This document shows positions 1 through 7,019 of a DNA stretch of 7,541 nt, piece after piece (positions within the stretch are counted from its first letter, which is position 1; the number at the start of each line of letters is the position of its first letter). The position numbers were made by a program, and so were the translations under genes. Under the pieces are notes generated by a model. The model was given only the letters and a program-made list of their open reading frames with translations. It was not told where the DNA came from and did no database searches. The stretch spans positions 1-7,541 of the forward strand of contig URMI01000043.1 of the NCBI GenBank assembly GCA_900548845.1, given 5' to 3'. This DNA is from an uncultured Clostridia bacterium. GTDB taxonomy: Bacteria > Bacillota > Clostridia > Christensenellales > Borkfalkiaceae.

Positions 1-377
1 CTCTGATAAGACGTCGCCCCTTCGATGAAGACATACACGCGGAAATAGTTCGTGCCGTCGAAGTAGTACGCAGCACCCTCTTTGGTGCGGATGAGGGTGA
101 GGCACTCGCGCAGCGGGTCTCCGCCGTGCTTTATCACGCTCTCGCGGCAGACGGAAGTCACAAGCTCGATGTTGTGCATGAGCTTTGCAACGTCTTGGAA
201 GAGGTTGTGGTTGATGCGCTGCAAAATGTAGTGCTTCTCCCCGCCTTCTTCCTGCATCGTCACCTTGAAAGTATCGTTGATGTGCCCTTCGCCGTAGCGG
301 ACACAGCTCTTGGGCTCGCCGTCGAGCGCAAAATGAGAAAGAACGTCGATATAGTCAAATTGCGTTTCCATCGTCAT
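1..377 (-). CDS. Phosphotransferase (APH/choline-kinase fold, NahK-like), N-terminal part only
   Basis: The frame gives 125 codons and runs off the left edge of the window. It resembles the N-lobe of the aminoglycoside-phosphotransferase/homoserine-kinase-like family, in particular N-acetylhexosamine 1-kinase (NahK) relatives. A glycine-containing nucleotide-binding stretch GEGHINDTF lies at residues 30-38, followed by YILQRINHNLF at 50-60, a pairing characteristic of that subgroup. Known NahK enzymes phosphorylate the anomeric carbon of N-acetylhexosamines in the cytoplasm; the catalytic and Mg-binding residues would lie in the missing C-lobe, so activity and substrate cannot be read here. 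The start chosen is the ATG that overlaps the upstream GH3 stop as ATGA, a layout typical of translational coupling; a second ATG two codons later is an alternative. Its position behind a GH3 glycosidase suggests that it phosphorylates a released sugar. Other small-molecule kinases of the fold remain possible. Confidence 0.83.
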   Translation of the reverse strand, partial: MTMETQFDYIDVLSHFALDGEPKSCVRYGEGHINDTFKVTMQEEGGEKHYILQRINHNLFQDVAKLMHNIELVTSVCRESVIKHGGDPLRECLTLIRTKEGAAYYFDGTNYFRVYVFIEGATSYQ

Positions 378-2368
378 AACACCGTAAGTTTGCCCGCCTT
401 GATCTCCACTTGTAAGGAAAGGCGGATGTCGCGCGAGGAGGCGCCGATCATGATCTCATAGACGCCGTCGTCCACCTTCCAGCCGTCCGTCGCCGTCGAC
501 CAGTAAGCAAAGGCGGAACGGTCGAGCACGACCTCGATCTCCTTTTTCTCGTGCGCGCCGAGCTGCACTTTGCCGTACGCTTTGAGCTCCTTTTCGGGGC
601 GGTAGACAAAGTTCTCGATGGTATGTACATACACTTCGTAAACTTCCTTGGCGGGAACTTCGGATGTATTCTCCAAAGAGAAGGAGAGCGTGAGCTTCTC
701 CCCTGCCTGCGCTTTCAGAGCGGAGTAGGAAAAGTCTGCATAGCTCAGCCCGTGGCCGAAGGGGAACGCAACGGGGATATTGTAGGTATCGTAATAGCGG
801 TAGCCGACGTCTAAGCCCTCTTCGTAGCGGGCGACGAGCGCGTCGCAATAGCTCCCGTAAGCGGGCGTCAGTTCCAGAGAGAGCGGCATGGTCTCGGAGA
901 GCTTGCCCGAAGGGCAAACGAGCCCCGTAAGAATATCGGCAAGCGCTTCGCCGCCGCTCTCGCCGCAGAACCCTGCCCAGACGATCGCGGAGACTTCGTC
1001 CTTCCACGCGCTCATATCGACGGGACTGCCCGCAAAGATGACAACGACGGTGTTTTCGTTGCGGCGGGCGATCTCTAAGATCATCTCTTCCTGCGGGCCG
1101 GGAAGGCGCATGTTCGCGCGGTCGCCGCCCTCGTATTCGATATCCGCACCCGTACCGACGCAAACGATCGCGGTATCGCAGACGGCGGCATCGTGGAACG
1201 CCTTGTGCGGCTTCTGCCAATTGGAGACGATGCCCTGCGTCCAGAATGCGGGCTCGTATCTGACTTCCGCCCCCGTGCGCACACGAAGGAGAACGGCAAG
1301 GTCGAAGAAGTGCTCATCGTTCCGAACCATCGAAGAACCGCCGCCCGCAAAGAGCGAATAACGCTTGGGGCAGGCGTATTCCCCGCTCACCGCGATGCTC
1401 CCGCCCTTTTGAAGGGGCAGCGCGCCTTCGTTCTTGAGAAGAACGATGCTCTCCTCGGCAAGCTTTCTTGCAAGGGCGCGGCGCTCTTCCTTGGTGCGCT
1501 TGATGTGCCGCTTTGTCTTCATCTCTTCGACGCGGTAGACAAGCTCGAGCACGCGCGCGGCGCAGGCGTCAAGTTCCTCATCCGAAAGGAGCCCCGCGTG
1601 ATAGTCTGCAACGAGCTTTTCGTAGTTCTTTTGGTTGAAGGGGAATTCGATATCGAGCCCTGCTTTGCAAGCCGCCGTGCGGTCGCGCACCGCCTCCCAG
1701 TCGGAGTAGATGGCGCCGTCGAAGCCGAATTCTTCGCGCAGGATGCGGAAGCCCTTCTTGTTTTCCGAAGCGTACACGCCGTTGATGCGATTGTAGGCGC
1801 ACATGGCGGAGACGGGCTTTGCCTTGGCGGCAAGTTCGAAGGGTTTTAAGTAGATCTCGCGCAGCGTCCGCTCGTCCACTTCGCTCGATTGCTCTAAGCG
1901 GTTATATTCGAGATTGTTGCAGTAATAGTGTTTGAGGCAGGCGCCCACGCCGCTTTGCTGCAAGCCGTCGATATACTCATAGGCGAGCGTGCCCGCAAGA
2001 TAAGGGTCTTCGGAAAAATATTCGAAGTTGCGGCCGTTCAGAGGGCAGCGCTTGATATTGACGCCGGGCGCGAGCAGGATATCCACCTCGTTTTCGATGC
2101 AGTCGTCGGCAAGCGCCTCCCCCATCGCACGGGCGCCTTCGCGGCTCCAGGAGTTTGCAAGGCTCTGCACGGCAGGATAGGCAACGGAAGGGATGGTCTC
2201 CACCCTGCCGTCCTCATAGCGCAGCTCCTTTCTCAGCCCCACGGGGCCGTCGGAGACGCTCACGCGGGGAAGCTTGCCGCCCAAAGAGGGCGTGTGCCAG
2301 AAGCCGTCGCTGCAGATAAGGCGCAGCTTTTCTTCTGCGGAAAGATCGTTGACTGTCAATCTTTTCAT
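374..2368 (-). CDS. Glycoside hydrolase family 3 protein (beta-glucosidase type, three-domain)
   Basis: A complete 664-residue GH3 enzyme, which would hydrolyse a terminal beta-linked sugar by a retaining mechanism. The N-terminal TIM-barrel-like domain (about 1-285) shows VSDGPVGLR at 38-46, NGRNFEYFSEDP at 111-122, the substrate-binding Lys146-His147 pair, and SDW at 222-224 with Asp223 as the expected nucleophile. The alpha/beta sandwich domain (about 305-500) carries EYEGGDR at 411-417; Glu413 is my candidate acid/base, which is less certain in this family. PFGHGLSY (536-543) precedes a fibronectin-III-like domain to the C-terminus. There is no signal peptide, so it should act in the cytoplasm on imported oligosaccharides. 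The ATG is fixed by a GAGG Shine-Dalgarno 8 bases upstream. The gene starts 18 bases after the glutaminase-like gene and its stop overlaps the next ATG. Substrate (glucoside, xyloside or other) cannot be told from the sequence. Confidence 0.95.
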   Translation of the reverse strand: MKRLTVNDLSAEEKLRLICSDGFWHTPSLGGKLPRVSVSDGPVGLRKELRYEDGRVETIPSVAYPAVQSLANSWSREGARAMGEALADDCIENEVDILLAPGVNIKRCPLNGRNFEYFSEDPYLAGTLAYEYIDGLQQSGVGACLKHYYCNNLEYNRLEQSSEVDERTLREIYLKPFELAAKAKPVSAMCAYNRINGVYASENKKGFRILREEFGFDGAIYSDWEAVRDRTAACKAGLDIEFPFNQKNYEKLVADYHAGLLSDEELDACAARVLELVYRVEEMKTKRHIKRTKEERRALARKLAEESIVLLKNEGALPLQKGGSIAVSGEYACPKRYSLFAGGGSSMVRNDEHFFDLAVLLRVRTGAEVRYEPAFWTQGIVSNWQKPHKAFHDAAVCDTAIVCVGTGADIEYEGGDRANMRLPGPQEEMILEIARRNENTVVVIFAGSPVDMSAWKDEVSAIVWAGFCGESGGEALADILTGLVCPSGKLSETMPLSLELTPAYGSYCDALVARYEEGLDVGYRYYDTYNIPVAFPFGHGLSYADFSYSALKAQAGEKLTLSFSLENTSEVPAKEVYEVYVHTIENFVYRPEKELKAYGKVQLGAHEKKEIEVVLDRSAFAYWSTATDGWKVDDGVYEIMIGASSRDIRLSLQVEIKAGKLTVL

Positions 2369-2376
2369 ATCAAATA

Positions 2377-2380
2377 CCTC
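2377..2380 (-). promoter_or_regulatory. Shine-Dalgarno of the GH3 gene
   Basis: GAGG on the minus strand lies 8 bases ahead of the ATG at 2368, within the 18-base gap after the preceding stop codon. It supports this start. The gap is too short for a promoter, so the two genes are probably co-transcribed. Confidence 0.7.
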
Positions 2381-2386
2381 ATGGTT

Positions 2387-4090
2387 TTATCGCTTGACGT
2401 TACATTTGCCGCTCGCCTTCAGAAGAGGCGCAAAGCACCCGCCCACGACCGAACGGTTGATGAAATGCACGATATCGCCGCGCGTCGAATAGTACCAATC
2501 GCCGAAGGGAACGCGGGAAGGCGTTTGGGCGAGATAGTTGACGACGGGGCCGTACAGTGCTTCGCACTTCTCCTTGTCGTCCGTGAGCGCCGCCGCCCAC
2601 AGGATCCAGTCCGCCTTCGTGTAGTCCTCGCGCGTGTCGAGCGGCACGCCGAAGCGGTTGCTCTTTTGGATGTAGTACGCAGTCTCCGCCTCGCAAACCT
2701 CCTGCCCGATGAGGGAAAACCCGAAAAGTTTATCAAAGAGGATGTTGTACTTGATGGAGAAAGTATCCTTCTCTCCGTAGGCAAGGGGCAGGATGCCCGT
2801 TCCCGCTTTTTCCCGGAACGCCTTGGAAAAGGCGCGCGCTTTTCTCTCGTACTCTTCGGCAAGCTCCTCTTTGCCCAAAAAGCGGCAGATGAGGGAGAAC
2901 GCCTCGATGCCGACGAGCGCCTTGACGGTGAGATTGACATTCCCTGCAAGATGGCCTGCAAAGTCATCGGTGCACAGCTGATTTTCGGGCGAGAGGCCGA
3001 ACCCTTCGAGATATTTCACCCAGCCTGCAAGGAGAGAGAAATTCTCCTCGGCGAGCGACTTGTCTGCCCCCGCCGTGATGGCTGCCGCCTGCATGATGAG
3101 CATGTTGCCGCACTCTTCGACGGGCATCTGCATGTTCTTTTCGTAAACTTCGCTCTCGGCGGGGCGGAGATAGAGCATCTGATTGGTGCGGGGGGAAGCC
3201 CACGTCGAATACATCCCGCAGCAGTACTTGTCGTCCCTTTGGGCGGTGCCGTAGATCTGACCCGAGCACCACGGGTAAGTGCCGAGATCGTGCGGCGCAA
3301 AATCAAAGTTCCACACGGGCATCTTCGCAAAATCGTAGATGCCGCGCAGCATGCCCTGTACAAGTTCGGGGTTATACAGAAGATAGAGCGGGATGGAAGG
3401 ATAGCTCACATCTGCCGTGCCGATACAGCCGTTGGAGTTGTTCTCTTTGGAAAGGAACAGGAGTTTGCCGTCCTTGGTCTCCACGAGCTTATGCGCGGCA
3501 ACGCTCTGGCGCAGGGAGGCGCAGGCGATCGTATAATAGCCGTTGCCCACCTTTTCGCAGTCCGACTTAAGCTGTTCGTCGAACGCTTCGCATTCGGATA
3601 CGATGCGGGCGTACTCGGCGAAGGAAAATTCGAGCGCGTCGAGAATGTTCTTTCCATTCCGGAAGAAATAGCATTTGAGCCACTCCCCGAAATAAAAGAC
3701 GGAGACTTTATCGTCGAAGGCGGTGAGGAAGGTGCCCTTCTGTTCCGTGTTGACGGCAAGAAGGTACAGCCGCTCGCAGTCTTTGCGGAGATACTCGCGC
3801 TTCCCTTCCGAAAGATACAATGTAAGCCCCGCTTCGCTTAATAACCAGCTCTCTTTTGCGGCAAGGTAGATATCGCCCCAATCGGGGGAGCACATGTCGC
3901 TCGTATCGGAGAGGACAAGGTTGCGCCCGCGGGTGAAATACGCTGCTTCATAGCCCTTCATGGGGATGACGCCGCCCACGACCCACGAACGCTCCCCATT
4001 ATAGCAGAACTCTTCGTCGATTGCAAGGGCTACAGAGACGTCTCCCGGTCGAAATTGCCCGTGGGCTCGTCCGCAAGCAGCACGCGGCAC
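2387..4090 (-). CDS. Glutaminase-A-like protein (DUF5127 part / DUF4965 / DUF1793), 5'-truncated
   Basis: The C-terminal two thirds match the GtaA-like family, whose fungal founder is called a glutaminase. DUF4965-type motifs are [12 protein letters not shown] (191-202), [20 protein letters not shown] (219-238) and APHDLGTYP (265-273). The DUF1793 six-helical-hairpin part has MPVEECGNM (322-330), [11 protein letters not shown] (374-384), YTKADWILW (490-498), [10 protein letters not shown] (523-532) and SVVGG (547-551). Residues about 17-126 look like the second half of the beta-sandwich DUF5127. The usual N-terminal DUF4964 region and the first half of DUF5127, probably 150 residues or more, are missing. 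The frame can be opened from a GTG at 4090, but residues 1-16 there are only an out-of-frame reading of the ABC ATPase gene; family-like sequence begins near 4042. No good Shine-Dalgarno marks a start; the ATG at 3961 (residue 44) or re-initiation after the ABC stop at 4030 are alternatives. Beside a GH3 enzyme, a role in carbohydrate breakdown seems at least as likely as glutamine hydrolysis. It may be a remnant. Confidence 0.85.
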   Translation of the reverse strand: MPRAACGRAHGQFRPGDVSVALAIDEEFCYNGERSWVVGGVIPMKGYEAAYFTRGRNLVLSDTSDMCSPDWGDIYLAAKESWLLSEAGLTLYLSEGKREYLRKDCERLYLLAVNTEQKGTFLTAFDDKVSVFYFGEWLKCYFFRNGKNILDALEFSFAEYARIVSECEAFDEQLKSDCEKVGNGYYTIACASLRQSVAAHKLVETKDGKLLFLSKENNSNGCIGTADVSYPSIPLYLLYNPELVQGMLRGIYDFAKMPVWNFDFAPHDLGTYPWCSGQIYGTAQRDDKYCCGMYSTWASPRTNQMLYLRPAESEVYEKNMQMPVEECGNMLIMQAAAITAGADKSLAEENFSLLAGWVKYLEGFGLSPENQLCTDDFAGHLAGNVNLTVKALVGIEAFSLICRFLGKEELAEEYERKARAFSKAFREKAGTGILPLAYGEKDTFSIKYNILFDKLFGFSLIGQEVCEAETAYYIQKSNRFGVPLDTREDYTKADWILWAAALTDDKEKCEALYGPVVNYLAQTPSRVPFGDWYYSTRGDIVHFINRSVVGGCFAPLLKASGKCNVKR

Positions 4091-4539
4091 CCGCGCACAA
4101 GCGCCCGCGCGATGGCGACGCGCTGCAGCTGCCCGCCCGAAAGTTCGTTGACCTTTCTCTCCAAAAGCCCGCCGATGCCCAACTCTTCCGCGACCTTCTG
4201 AGGATGAGCGGAAGCGTCCGAAAAGGTGATGTTTTCCGCGACGGTGAGCGCGGGAAAGACGTTTTTCTCCTGGAAGACAAAGCTCACCGTGCGGGCGCGG
4301 TACTCATCAAGCTCGCGGGAAGACATCGAAGAAAGCGACCTTCCCTCATAGACGACTTCGCCCGAAGTCGGCTTTTCCAGCCCGCCGAGCAGATTGAGAA
4401 GCGTCGATTTTCCGCTCCCGCTCTTGCCCACGAGAAAGAAAAGCCCGCGCTCGGGGAAGCAAAGATCGACCCCTTTGACGGCGTCGATGCGCATCCTGCC
4501 GTCCGAAAAGCTCTTTTTGACATTTCTCAGTTCCAGCAC
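4030..4539 (-). CDS. ABC transporter ATP-binding protein (MacB/LolD/FtsE type), 3'-truncated
   Basis: A 169-residue ATPase of the class that partners FtsX/MacB-like permeases in export or lipoprotein/peptide handling. Visible motifs are Walker [10 protein letters not shown] (38-46), Q-loop Gln90 in VFQEKNVFP, signature LSGGQLQR (133-140) and Walker B LLADEPT (154-160) with Glu158. The frame ends six residues after the family's DEPTGN-(L/F)-D block, at a TAG. Family members normally continue for some 50-60 residues, including the H-loop histidine, which is absent here, so ATP hydrolysis should fail. No permease gene follows; instead glutaminase-like sequence begins in another frame. The GTG start at 4539 is chosen because AAGGGGG lies 5 bases upstream and [11 protein letters not shown] is the normal N-terminus of this class. 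An in-frame ATG at 4632 would place the -35 and -10 boxes inside the gene. Most likely this is a pseudogene fragment or the product of an assembly join. Confidence 0.88.
   Translation of the reverse strand: MLELRNVKKSFSDGRMRIDAVKGVDLCFPERGLFFLVGKSGSGKSTLLNLLGGLEKPTSGEVVYEGRSLSSMSSRELDEYRARTVSFVFQEKNVFPALTVAENITFSDASAHPQKVAEELGIGGLLERKVNELSGGQLQRVAIARALVRGCRVLLADEPTGNFDRETSL
4035..4044. repeat. 10-bp perfect palindrome at the junction of the two truncated genes
   Basis: The bases GAGACGTCTC read the same on both strands. They sit exactly where the ABC ATPase frame stops being family-like and the glutaminase-like frame starts being so. A short palindrome or microhomology can assist illegitimate recombination or template switching; its role here is inferred, and a 10-mer palindrome can also arise by chance. 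Confidence 0.6.
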
Positions 4540-4544
4540 GTGAT

Positions 4545-4551
4545 CCCCCTT
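4545..4551 (-). promoter_or_regulatory. Shine-Dalgarno deciding the GTG start of the ABC ATPase
   Basis: AAGGGGG on the minus strand with 5 bases to the GTG at 4539. It selects this start over the longer in-frame ATG at 4632. It lies two bases beyond the inverted repeat, so a repressor bound there might also lie close to the ribosome-binding region of the DNA. Confidence 0.75.
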
Positions 4552-4553
4552 TT

Positions 4554-4570
4554 TGTATGCAGTACATACA
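4554..4570. promoter_or_regulatory. Inverted repeat, candidate operator
   Basis: TGTATG-CAGTA-CATACA is a perfect 6-bp inverted repeat with a 5-base spacer. It lies between the -10 box and the Shine-Dalgarno of the ABC ATPase gene, about +6 to +22 relative to the expected start of transcription. A dimeric repressor bound there would block transcription. ABC genes of this type in Firmicutes are often controlled by GntR/YtrA-like or other small repressors, but no regulator gene is in the window, so the binding protein is unknown. Confidence 0.5.
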
Positions 4571-4582
4571 GTCTTTGTATCT

Positions 4583-4610
4583 ATTATACTCATTTCTGCG
4601 CGTTTGTCAA
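4583..4610 (-). promoter_or_regulatory. Sigma-A type promoter (TTGACA-16-TATAAT)
   Basis: On the minus strand TTGACA (4610-4605) and TATAAT (4588-4583) both match the housekeeping consensus perfectly, with a 16-bp spacer. Transcription should begin near 4576 and run into the ABC ATPase fragment. No terminator is visible before the glutaminase-like, GH3 and phosphotransferase genes, so it could drive all four. It lies just beyond the terminator of the methionine synthase unit, in a locally AT-rich stretch. Confidence 0.87.
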
Positions 4611-4633
4611 TAGGCATTTCAAAATTCGGCACG

Positions 4634-4661
4634 AAAAAACCGCCCCGAAAAAAGGAGCGGT
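4634..4661 (-). terminator. Rho-independent terminator of the methionine synthase unit
   Basis: On the minus strand ACCGCTCC pairs with GGGGCGGT (8 pairs including one T-G wobble) around a 7-base loop, and is followed directly by six T residues. It begins 24 bases after the metH stop codon. The other strand lacks a comparable T-run, so it should act only on minus-strand transcripts. Confidence 0.87.
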
Positions 4662-4685
4662 CTTTCTATCACTTTCCAACAAATG

Positions 4686-7019
4686 TTACTTCAAAAGTTC
4701 GCGTTCGATGGTCTTGACGAGTTCCAAAGCGTTCGCGGTATAATAATCGGCGCCGATCTCTTTTGCGATCTCTTCGTTGAGCACCGCGCCGCCCGCAAAG
4801 ACGGGCGTTTTGCAGCCCGCTAAGCGGAGCGCCTCGATGGTCGAGCGCATGTTGGGCACCGTCGTCGTCATGAGCGCCGAAAGCCCCACACAGAGCGGCT
4901 GTTCGCGCTGCACCGCCTGAACGACACACTCGATTGGCACATCTTTGCCGAGGTCGACAACTTCGAAGCCATAAGATTCGAGCACCACCTTGCAGATGTT
5001 CTTGCCGATGTCGTGCACGTCGCCCTTGACGGTCGCAAGCACCACTTTGCCGCGCCCCGCGCCCTTGCGTTCGAACTTTTCCCCGAGCACCGCAAACGCC
5101 TCTTTGGCGGCCTCCGCCGCCGCGATGAGCTGCGGAAGATAGAGTGTGCCCCGATCGTACAGCCGCCCCACCTCTTCGAGCGCGGGGATGAGGATGCCGT
5201 TGACGACGTCCATCGGCGCTTTCTCTTGGAGTTCTATTTCGGTGAGGGCGCGCGCCTCCCCCTTCCTTCCGCGTCGGACTGCTTCGGAAAGAGACAGAAC
5301 AGCCGAAGCGGTTGTGTTTGCAGGGGCGGGAGCCGCAGCTGATGCAACAGAAACAGCGCCCGCATAGCGAGAAATATAATCCTCTGCGCCCTCGTCCTCG
5401 CCCGAGAGAACGCGGAAGGCATACACCGTGCCCGCCATCTCGCCGTCCATGGGGTTCATGATGGGCATCGTGAGCCCCGCCTGAAGCGCCGCCGCAAGAA
5501 AGGCGCGGTTGAGGCGCGGGCGGTCGGGAAGCCCGAAGGAGACGTTGGAAACGCCGAGCGCCGTCTGAACGCCCAGATTCCTTACAAGAGAAAGCGCCTT
5601 CAACGTCTCTTTGACGAGGGGCTGTTCGGCGGAGGCCGTTAAAACGAGCGTATCGATCATCACCCGGTGGCGGGGAATTCCGTATTCTTCGGCGCGCGCG
5701 ATGATGCGCTCAGCGATCGCAAGGCGCTCCTCGGCCGTCCGCGGCACACCCTTTCCGTCCATCGTGAGCCCCAGGACGACGGCGCCGTACTTTTTGACGA
5801 GGGGGAAGACGGCGTCCATCACCGCGCCCTCGCCGTTGACGCTGTTGACAAGGGGCACGCCGCTATACTTTCGGATGCCCGCTTCGATGGCTTTGGGGTC
5901 GGAGGAGTCGATCTGCAGGGGAAGGTCGGTCGCTTCCGAAACTGCCGCCGCGGCGCGTTCCATGACGGCGGGCTCGTCGAGCCCGGGAACGCCGACGTTG
6001 AGATCGAGCAGTTCCGCTCCCGCCTCTTCTTGGGCGATCGCCTCGCGGGCGAGATAGTCCATATCCCCCTTCCCAAGCGCCTCTTTGAGCTTCTTTTTGC
6101 CCGTGGGGTTGAGCCGCTCTCCGCAGATGCGCGCCCCTTTTATAACGACGCGGCGCGTCGAAGAAGTAACGACGGTCTCAAATGCGGGTTCGGGCTGTTC
6201 GACTTCTCTGCCCGAAAACTTTGCAAGCTGCGAAATAAATTCGGGCGTCGTGCCGCAGCAGCCGCCGACGACGGAGACGCCCATTTGGATGAACTCCTCC
6301 ATGGGCGCCATGAAGTCCTCGACGCTCAGAGAATAGACGGTCTTTCCGTCCTCGAACGTCGGGATGCCGCGGTTGGGCTGCACGATGACGGGAAGATGCG
6401 AAACGGCAAGAAAGCGCTCAACGACAGGCTTCAATTCCTGAGGGCCAAGCGAACAGTTGACGCCGAGCGCGGAAACGCCCAGATTTTCAAGGAGCGCCGC
6501 GCAGATCTCGGGCGTGGTGCCGTTCAGCGTGCGGCAGGACTGATCGAAGGTCATCGTGGCGAAAATAGGTTTTTCCGTCTGCTCTTTGAGCGCCAGAATG
6601 CACGCTTTGAGTTCGGAAAGATCGGAAAAAGTTTCGACGATATACCCGTCGACGAGCTCCTTCGTGCATGCGGCGATCTCGGAGAACGCTTCGAACGCTT
6701 CTTCGAAGGTGAGCGTGCCGAGGGGCTGCATCATGCCGCCCGTGGGGCCGATATCGAAAAAGACTTTTTTGCCCGCCGCCCGCGCGTTTGAAATCGCCGC
6801 TTCGGCGACCTCTTTGATGGAGAACTTCCCGCGGTACTTGATGCGGTTGAGCCCGAAGGAGTTGGTCGTGATGATGTCCGCCATCGCATAGGCGCGGTGG
6901 ATGGCACGGACAGTCTCCCCGTCCGTGAGGTTGAGATCTTCGGGAACGGCGACAAGCACGCCGCGGCGTTCAAGCTCGCTGCCGAATCCCCCGTCGATGA
7001 CCACTACTTTGCGTAACAT
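4686..7019 (-). CDS. metH: Cobalamin-dependent methionine synthase lacking the reactivation domain
   Basis: This 777-residue cytoplasmic enzyme transfers the methyl group of 5-methyltetrahydrofolate through cobalamin to homocysteine, making methionine. The homocysteine S-methyltransferase module (about 1-270) has the three zinc ligands Cys189, Cys254 and Cys255 (VNCS; GGCCGT). The pterin-binding barrel (about 290-545) shows GERLNPTG at 300-307, DLNVGVPG at 339-346 and LQIDSSDP at 368-375. An Ala/Pro/Ser linker (about 553-575) leads to the four-helix cap (about 578-650). The Rossmann B12 module (about 657-777) carries DVHDIG at 667-672, where His669 is the expected lower axial cobalt ligand. 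E. coli MetH is much longer because of its C-terminal AdoMet/reactivation domain; that function is encoded here by the adjacent upstream gene, as in Thermotoga maritima. The ATG at 7019 is preceded by AAGGAGGG and opens the conserved VVVIDGGFGSEL block. An ATG 18 codons further upstream is inside the neighbouring gene and less likely. Confidence 0.97.
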   Translation of the reverse strand: MLRKVVVIDGGFGSELERRGVLVAVPEDLNLTDGETVRAIHRAYAMADIITTNSFGLNRIKYRGKFSIKEVAEAAISNARAAGKKVFFDIGPTGGMMQPLGTLTFEEAFEAFSEIAACTKELVDGYIVETFSDLSELKACILALKEQTEKPIFATMTFDQSCRTLNGTTPEICAALLENLGVSALGVNCSLGPQELKPVVERFLAVSHLPVIVQPNRGIPTFEDGKTVYSLSVEDFMAPMEEFIQMGVSVVGGCCGTTPEFISQLAKFSGREVEQPEPAFETVVTSSTRRVVIKGARICGERLNPTGKKKLKEALGKGDMDYLAREAIAQEEAGAELLDLNVGVPGLDEPAVMERAAAAVSEATDLPLQIDSSDPKAIEAGIRKYSGVPLVNSVNGEGAVMDAVFPLVKKYGAVVLGLTMDGKGVPRTAEERLAIAERIIARAEEYGIPRHRVMIDTLVLTASAEQPLVKETLKALSLVRNLGVQTALGVSNVSFGLPDRPRLNRAFLAAALQAGLTMPIMNPMDGEMAGTVYAFRVLSGEDEGAEDYISRYAGAVSVASAAAPAPANTTASAVLSLSEAVRRGRKGEARALTEIELQEKAPMDVVNGILIPALEEVGRLYDRGTLYLPQLIAAAEAAKEAFAVLGEKFERKGAGRGKVVLATVKGDVHDIGKNICKVVLESYGFEVVDLGKDVPIECVVQAVQREQPLCVGLSALMTTTVPNMRSTIEALRLAGCKTPVFAGGAVLNEEIAKEIGADYYTANALELVKTIERELLK

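Noticed and set aside
2369..2386. Possible separate promoter in the gap before the GH3 gene
   Set aside because: Only 18 bases separate the genes and no -35/-10 pair is visible; the gap holds just the Shine-Dalgarno.
1928..3841. Long plus-strand open frame of 637 codons
   Set aside because: It lies antisense across both the GH3 and glutaminase-like genes, which have unmistakable family motifs on the minus strand. It shows no recognisable domain, and long antisense frames are common in GC-rich genes.
4030..4632. Longer version of the ABC ATPase starting from the ATG at 4632
   Set aside because: The extra 31 residues would be encoded by the -35/-10 promoter and operator, lack a Shine-Dalgarno and are not family-like. 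The GTG at 4539 has a strong Shine-Dalgarno and the normal N-terminus.
4639..4670. Terminator hairpin read as bidirectional
   Set aside because: On the plus strand the stem is followed by a mixed CTTTCTATC rather than a T-run, and no plus-strand gene ends there.
4021..4743. Plus-strand open frame of 240 codons
   Set aside because: It runs antisense through the ABC ATPase, the promoter region, the terminator and the end of metH, so it cannot be a coherent gene.
5667..6791. Plus-strand open frame of 374 codons
   Set aside because: It is antisense to the pterin and homocysteine modules of metH. The protein is Arg/Asp/Gly-rich without any family resemblance.
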